Assembly (NCBI GenBank): GCA_016223145.1
Contig: JACRPN010000009.1
Span: forward strand, 1 to 64,000
Length of the DNA stretch: 64,000 bases
Source: Armatimonadota bacterium
Lineage (GTDB): Bacteria > Armatimonadota > Fimbriimonadia > Fimbriimonadales > Fimbriimonadaceae
Reading direction: 5' to 3'
A program made the translations under genes and the position numbers. The notes under the pieces were generated by a model. The model was not told the DNA's origin. It did no database searches and saw nothing but the letters and a program-made list of their open reading frames with translations. This document shows, piece after piece, positions 59,705 through 64,000 of this stretch; the first letter of the stretch is position 1; each line of letters starts with the position of its first letter.

Positions 59705-61474
59705 TTACCTCCCAGCGGGACCGGGCGCGGGCAAAGAGGCCACGACGGCGGCACCCACGTTCATCTGGTTGGCTTGAATCCGCTGCCCGCCTGAGAAAGC
59801 CGGGGTCACGGCGCACTGGTTGACGAGATACAGGTTCTCGACTTTTGTCTGGGCGGCATCGGCCCGGCAATTCCACTTGTGGAGCCCACGCGATTCCTGG
59901 ATGTACCGCTTCACGATCCGCCAGTTCTCAGGATCCCGCGCTGTAAGGTCGCGCAGATCCATCGGATAGTAGGTGTGGAATGGGCCCACTTCGTCGGTGT
60001 TGAACTCCGCGGCCGTGTAGGGCCGCAGGGTTTCGAAGAACGCCGAGGAGCGCCGCAGATAGAACTGCTCGGGCATCCGAACCACAAGGCTCCCGTTGCC
60101 GGTCATCTGCCGGAAATACTCCTCGATGGCGGGGATTTCGATCTTTCGAATCGGCCAAAGCTCGGGATCGTCTGCCAGGCTGTGCGAGTGCTGAAGCCGG
60201 GTTCGCTTCAACCTGTAGCCAAAATCGTTGAAGCAGGCGATGCCGGGCTGGATGCCGATGTTGAAACCGCTGGCCATGCGCCTGCTGTTCAGCCACTCCA
60301 GACCCTTGTCCTCCGGATGAACCAGTCCCCGGCAGAGCATCTTAAAATGGTACGCCTGCGAGAGGGCCACGTAGCCGATCTTGCAGTAGGCAGCCGACCG
60401 AAAGCTGTCGGTGGCGATCTGCTTTTCAAGGAGCGCCATCACGTGCGCCGCACGCTCATCTGCCAGCACCTGATCAACTCTCACTCCTTCCGAGGCCATG
60501 ATCTCATCTGGGGTCAGGCCCACGTGGCTCTGGAGCATTTTCCAGTCCTCCGAGGTCAATCCCTTCACGTCGAACACCATGCCGCAAGCCAAAAACGGGG
60601 TTTCGACGGTGTAGCGCAGGCCGCACTTTTCAGCGATCCGGGACTCCACGTCGGTATCGATAAACGTGGAAGCCTCGATCTGGTCGCCCTCGCTGGTCAG
60701 AATGCTCTCGATCCGCTTCCCGCTCAATCGAACGTGAAGGCTGTCGAAGGAACCGGTCCGGATGAGGTCGATGCGCCCCGCGTATCGGCTCTCCAGGAAC
60801 TGCCTCAGGCGCTCATCCGCGTTCACGGGGACCGACGTCCAGCCGATCATCGCAAGCGCCTCACGGAACAGGGCCTGCTGCTGCGGCGTGTGGGTCGTGG
60901 TGCCCATGTTGTCGAAGAACCGGAGGTTCGCGCCGGAAGCCGCCGAGACGCCGCCAAGGGGTCCCGCGAAAACCAGGGCCACATGGAAACCGCGATCAGC
61001 CGCGGCCATTGCCGTCGTGATGGAGGCCAGTTCGCCGCCGACCACGGCCACGTCATAGGACCGGAACACCCGAGCCATCACGTTCTCCGACCAGTGAAGC
61101 GGCACCAGAATGGCCTTGCCCCAGGATTCGACATAGCGGAAGAGCGTCGCTTGCGGGAACCGGGCCTTCACCCGATGGATGAATTCCACGGTCGAAATGA
61201 GCCTTTCTTGGCCCCTGTAGCCCCGTTCGCCAAGGTAGCGCCCGATGCGCTGGGCCTCATAGGTGAGGTCGCGTGCGCACACCTCGCTGCCGTTCTGGAA
61301 AATCTCGGGGTCGAGCGCCACATCGCTGATGCGGACCGCAACGTTGGGCTCGTATTCCTTCGCGCTGACCTGCGTCTCGATGGTCAGCAGGGCGCCGCCG
61401 CAGACAAGCGCAAGCACGAACGCCCCTACAGTAAGGCGCCAATAGGCTCTAGTTCTCGGATACGATGGTCTCAC
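59705..61474 (-). CDS. Membrane-anchored FAD-dependent oxidoreductase
   Basis: About 589 residues when started at GTG 61474; the frame is open to 61570. An N-terminal membrane helix (LTVGAFVLALVCGGALLTI) is followed by an extracytoplasmic or cytosolic segment and an FAD-binding region (YDVAVVGGELASITTAMAAADRGF), with the later FAD-dependent oxidoreductase blocks (GFNIGIQPGIACFND; VENLYLVNQCAVTPAFSGGQRIQ). The dinucleotide motif reads GGELAS in place of GxGxxG. Substrate unknown. Co-directional with and 10 nt from polA. Confidence 0.8.
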   Translation of the reverse strand: MRPSYPRTRAYWRLTVGAFVLALVCGGALLTIETQVSAKEYEPNVAVRISDVALDPEIFQNGSEVCARDLTYEAQRIGRYLGERGYRGQERLISTVEFIHRVKARFPQATLFRYVESWGKAILVPLHWSENVMARVFRSYDVAVVGGELASITTAMAAADRGFHVALVFAGPLGGVSAASGANLRFFDNMGTTTHTPQQQALFREALAMIGWTSVPVNADERLRQFLESRYAGRIDLIRTGSFDSLHVRLSGKRIESILTSEGDQIEASTFIDTDVESRIAEKCGLRYTVETPFLACGMVFDVKGLTSEDWKMLQSHVGLTPDEIMASEGVRVDQVLADERAAHVMALLEKQIATDSFRSAAYCKIGYVALSQAYHFKMLCRGLVHPEDKGLEWLNSRRMASGFNIGIQPGIACFNDFGYRLKRTRLQHSHSLADDPELWPIRKIEIPAIEEYFRQMTGNGSLVVRMPEQFYLRRSSAFFETLRPYTAAEFNTDEVGPFHTYYPMDLRDLTARDPENWRIVKRYIQESRGLHKWNCRADAAQTKVENLYLVNQCAVTPAFSGGQRIQANQMNVGAAVVASLPAPGPAGR

Positions 61475-61670
61475 ACTCGCTGGTCCAAACAAACCGCAAG
61501 GAACTAGTGTTCTTGCACCCGCTATTTGTACCTGTCTTGAAGCCGACCTTGGGGGGCCGTGGCCACACAAACCGGGAGGAAATGCTGGTAAAATTCCATT
61601 TCGTCCCGCAGCAACGGAGCGAGAGACTCCGAGGCGGCGAAGGCTGCATGCGGGGCTCGAGGGAGGGGTG

Positions 61671-62006
61671 ATGGTTTACAGGCCCGTTCGCTACGAGCAG
61701 ATCATGAAGGTCGCCGAGGCCTTTGATGTAAGGGCTCGCCGGATGTTTAACGGTATGGGAATCTATACCGGCGAGAAGATGTTTGCCTTCCTCTATGAGT
61801 CGGAAATCGGCCTCAAGCTCTCTCCAGAAGACCAGCAAACGGCGCTTGCCCTGGCCGGCGCAGGCCCCCTCCAGCCTGACCCTGCGATGGAACCGATGCG
61901 CGAGTACGTGAAGATGCCGATCGAAGTCCTCGACAACTTCGAGCAGTTCACCTATTGGGTCGAGCGGAGCACCACTTACGTTCGCAAGAAGAACGGCATG
62001 GCGTAA
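61671..62006 (+). CDS. TfoX N-terminal domain protein
   Basis: A 111-residue TfoX_N domain protein: RARRMFNGMGIYTGEKMFAF, LYESEIGLKLSPEDQ, and MREYVKMPIEVL with the C-terminal TYWVERSTTYVRKK. The family includes the competence regulator TfoX, but lone N-terminal domains have no established role. ATG 61671 follows GGGAGG; GTG 61668 is an alternative. The 196-nt gap to the divergent oxidoreductase shows no other gene. Confidence 0.88.
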   Translation: MVYRPVRYEQIMKVAEAFDVRARRMFNGMGIYTGEKMFAFLYESEIGLKLSPEDQQTALALAGAGPLQPDPAMEPMREYVKMPIEVLDNFEQFTYWVERSTTYVRKKNGMA

Positions 62007-62012
62007 GCGGAC

Positions 62013-62717
62013 TCAGGTCCCCCGGCGGTTCCCGTAGAGCTCCACGTGGAGCCTGGGCCCAAACCGAAATCCCTTCTCGACGCACACGGCAGCCACTGCC
62101 GCGCCCGCAGTTCGCAATTGGCCGGCCGTCGTCGCCTCCGGCATGAGCAGAATCCTTTCCTTGGCTACTGGGGGAAGCCCAGATAGGACTTGGCCGATCT
62201 CAGCCAAGTCTGCCTGAAGGCGTTCGGCTGACACAACGAACTTCAGTTGGCATTCGAATGCGTCCAGAAGTTGTCGCAATGGCTCCCTGTCGGACCGGGT
62301 CCGTTCGTGCCGTTCCGTCCATCCCATTCCGGCCTCAGGGCCCGGGGTCGAGTTGGAGAGTTTCGGGCTGATCGACATCAGGTCGCAGTGCAGGTTGCGA
62401 TAAACGGTGCCGGCGGTCTCGATCGTAACCGTGAAACCACTGGTCCATAACTGCCGGCAGAGTTCCTCGATCGGCTCAAAGAGCATCGGCTCGCCACCGG
62501 TCAGCACCACATGCCCGAGCTCGGCCTCTTCCACGCGTCTGGTGATCTCTTCGACCGCCAAAACCTCTCCCTCAGGATTCCAACTGGCGTATTTGGTGTC
62601 GCACCAGGAGCACCTTAGGTTGCATCCAGAAACGCGCACGAAAGTTGAGGGCGTTCCCGCCCAGATGCCCTCTCCCTGGATGCTGCGAAAGATCTCGGCG
62701 ATGCGCAGGCTACCCAT
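62013..62717 (-). CDS. queE: 7-carboxy-7-deazaguanine synthase QueE
   Basis: A 234-residue radical SAM enzyme: IAEIFRSIQGEGIWAGTPST, cluster motif CNLRCSWCDTKYA (Cx3Cx2C), VVLTGGEPMLFEP and VTIETAGTVY. It converts CPH4 to 7-carboxy-7-deazaguanine in queuosine synthesis. ATG 62717 overlaps the end of queC by 8 nt; an open extension to 62828 would run inside queC. Confidence 0.95.
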   Translation of the reverse strand: MGSLRIAEIFRSIQGEGIWAGTPSTFVRVSGCNLRCSWCDTKYASWNPEGEVLAVEEITRRVEEAELGHVVLTGGEPMLFEPIEELCRQLWTSGFTVTIETAGTVYRNLHCDLMSISPKLSNSTPGPEAGMGWTERHERTRSDREPLRQLLDAFECQLKFVVSAERLQADLAEIGQVLSGLPPVAKERILLMPEATTAGQLRTAGAAVAAVCVEKGFRFGPRLHVELYGNRRGT

Positions 62718-63405
62718 GCGCAACCCTTGCCAGAGCCGGGTCGGACAGGCCAACCTCGGCAAAGGCCCTGGAGCGGATGAGACACGCGTCGCAGCGCCCA
62801 CAAGCCCGCCCGTCGGGGGTGGGGTCATAGCAGGTGAAGGTCAGCGAGTAGTCCACTCCAAGCTCCAGCCCCAAACGGATAATGTCGGGCTTGGCGAGGG
62901 AGATCAGCGGCGCGCGGATGTGAAACTCTGCGCCTTCGACGCCAACCTTGGTCGCCACGTTGGCAAGCTGCTCAAAGGCCTGGATGAACTCGGGCCGGCA
63001 GTCTGGATAGCCGGAGTAGTCCACAGCGTTGACCCCCAGAAAGATGTCGCTTGCCCCGAGGCTTTCAGCGTAGGCCAAGGCCAGCGCCAGAAGCACGGTG
63101 TTGCGCGCCGGCACGTAGGTCGAAGGAATGCCTTGCTCGATCTCCTGGGACGCGCGCCCTTTCGGCACCGGGATGCGCTTGTCCGTCAGGGAAGAGCCCC
63201 CGAAAGCGTCGAGCGGCACGGAGATGACCTTGTGGTCCCTGGCGCCGAGCATGCGCACGACGTTCTTCGCGGCCCGGAGCTCCGTGTCGTGCCTCTGCCC
63301 ATAGGAAACCGTGAGCGCGTGGCATTCGAATCCTTCGCGGAGGGCCACCGCTAGCGTGGTCGAGGAGTCCAGCCCGCCAGACAGCAGAACGACGGCGTGC
63401 TTCAT
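62710..63405 (-). CDS. queC: 7-cyano-7-deazaguanine synthase QueC
   Basis: A 231-residue QueC: ATP loop VVLLSGGLDSSTTLAVAL, then VSYGQRHDTELRAAKNVVRM, FGGSSLTDKRIPVPKG and a C-terminal zinc site (LTFTCYDPTPDGRACGRCDACLIR; Cys x4). It makes preQ0 from the QueE product. With queE it forms a two-gene operon; queD and queF are not in the window, while folE2 (39.3 kb) could supply the precursor. Confidence 0.95.
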   Translation of the reverse strand: MKHAVVLLSGGLDSSTTLAVALREGFECHALTVSYGQRHDTELRAAKNVVRMLGARDHKVISVPLDAFGGSSLTDKRIPVPKGRASQEIEQGIPSTYVPARNTVLLALALAYAESLGASDIFLGVNAVDYSGYPDCRPEFIQAFEQLANVATKVGVEGAEFHIRAPLISLAKPDIIRLGLELGVDYSLTFTCYDPTPDGRACGRCDACLIRSRAFAEVGLSDPALARVAHG

Positions 63406-63761
63406 AGCATGAAGGTACCCCGCTAGGGAAAGGAGCTTGGGATGAGGGGGATGAGACGGAGAAGGGGAGGAATGGTGAGTCTGTGAGTGGGTGAGCGGGT
63501 GAGAAAGTGCGCACGGAGGGCGGGGTTTACCCCGCCTTTTCAGGGTGAGCGGGCCTCAGCCCGCGCCCTGCACGCGCACACCACGCGGCTCAAGCCTGCG
63601 CAAGATGGTCCAGTGGGTTATGCCTTCGATGTTTGCCATGCGCAGGCTAAAGCCGCGGCTACTGGGCCAACTTGTCTTGCCAATGGCCATCTGCCTGCGG
63701 CCACGGATGCTAGCCTGTCCTGTCGGCGACCATTGCCCTTCCAGCCATCCCCATCACCGAC
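63406..63761. repeat. Repeat-rich intergenic region upstream of queC
   Basis: No gene seen. It contains 8-nt GTGAGNNN units (about 63474-63508), the two-hairpin element copy 2 (63513-63566), and a palindrome relative of 7050-7071 at 63642-63662 (GCAGGCTAAAGCC then GCGGCTAC). Confidence 0.65.
63513..63566. repeat. Two-hairpin repeat element, copy 2
   Basis: ACGGAGGGCGGGG-TTTA-CCCCGCCTTTT followed by AGGGTGAGCGGGCCTCAGC and a GCGGGC/GCCCGC hairpin. Compared with copy 1 (7321-7373), the last stem pair is G-C here and C-G there. The T run makes it terminator-like on the plus strand. Confidence 0.75.
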
Positions 63762-64000
63762 TCATCTCAGAACCGTCCACCGGACCCCAATCGTGAAATC
63801 AGGACCGATGCTCGCACCCTCGGGCCAGCGGCTGTTGAAGAGGTCCTTGTCCTCGGTGAAAAACGCCTCGAACGTCTCCGTCTTTGACACGGCCCTCCGC
63901 AGGCCGAACGTCACAAGCCTGTGCGTGGCATCCGAACCGCCGACCCCCAGCTTGAGCGCGGAGGCTTCACCCTGCCACTGCACGATCCAGGTGTCCCTCG
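63762..64000 (-). CDS. C-terminal end of a protein, possibly an outer-membrane barrel (partial)
   Basis: The frame is open across the right window edge. The visible 79 residues (ending DFTIGVRWTVLR) have alternating polar/hydrophobic strands (LKLGVGGSDATHRLVTFGLR, AFFTEDKDLFNSRWP) and an aromatic-containing final strand, as in beta-barrel proteins, but too little is visible for a family. A GTG at 63983 is not the true start. Confidence 0.5.
   Translation of the reverse strand, partial: RDTWIVQWQGEASALKLGVGGSDATHRLVTFGLRRAVSKTETFEAFFTEDKDLFNSRWPEGASIGPDFTIGVRWTVLR

Noticed and set aside
59879-61507. 542-residue plus-strand ORF
   Set aside because: Antisense of the FAD oxidoreductase; no recognisable domain.

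Overview
ORGANISM. The window is high-GC, gene-dense bacterial chromosome from a flagellated diderm. L-ring and P-ring genes (flgH, flgI) imply an outer membrane. Three secreted proteins end in PEP-CTERM sorting tails, there is a type IV prepilin, and there are plant-polysaccharide hydrolases (GH44, GH51, GH78-like). This mix fits Armatimonadota (Fimbriimonas-like); that placement is inference from gene content, not from a marker gene. No phage, plasmid, integron or CRISPR array is visible. || LAYOUT. 0.3-11 kb: S9 peptidase, a REP-associated transposase (RAYT) flanked by its own palindromes, RtcB ligase, a large secreted unknown, a saccharopine dehydrogenase-like gene invaded by repeats, an amidohydrolase and a small unknown. 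10.4-13.6 kb: Fe-S assembly cluster sufS-sufU-sufT-rrf2-iscA-like. 13.7-22.4 kb: carbohydrate block with GH78-like rhamnosidase, gnd, GH44, a PEP-CTERM protein and GH51. 22.7-31.3 kb: flagellar operon flgF-flgG-flgA-flgH-flgI-flgJ-flgN-flgK-flgL-fliW-csrA, with many start/stop overlaps. 31.3-35.3 kb: small membrane proteins, ribF, a DUF6614-like gene, fabD and fabG. 35.4-39.2 kb: two tandem PEP-CTERM paralogs and a frameshifted beta-helix/PA14 protein. 39.3-48.3 kb: folE2, mobA, tRNA-Pro(CGG), a CNNM/HlyC transporter, gmk, yvcK, a holin-like protein, an ALDH16-type double dehydrogenase and pyrF. 48.6-64 kb: PAS/GAF histidine kinase, LON-domain protein, DnaJ-WD40 fusion, prepilin, phosphomannomutase, nfo, cinA, a disrupted polA, a membrane-anchored FAD oxidoreductase, a TfoX-N protein, queE, queC and a partial barrel-like C terminus. 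|| MOST INTERESTING. (1) Several families of short palindromic elements and 7-9 nt period tandem repeats lie between genes and also inside three enzyme genes (saccharopine dehydrogenase-like, GH78-like, gnd) without breaking the frame, resembling the coding-region palindromic elements of Rickettsia. A RAYT with flanking inverted REPs is nearby, and one two-hairpin element recurs 56 kb away with a compensatory stem change. (2) FlgA carries an N-terminal domain that reads like the beta core of FlgG/FlgF. (3) polA has a deletion plus frameshift inside its 5'-nuclease domain and a natural Tyr at the ddNTP-discrimination site. Two of the long genes are frameshifted, so assembly error has to be excluded before either is interpreted.
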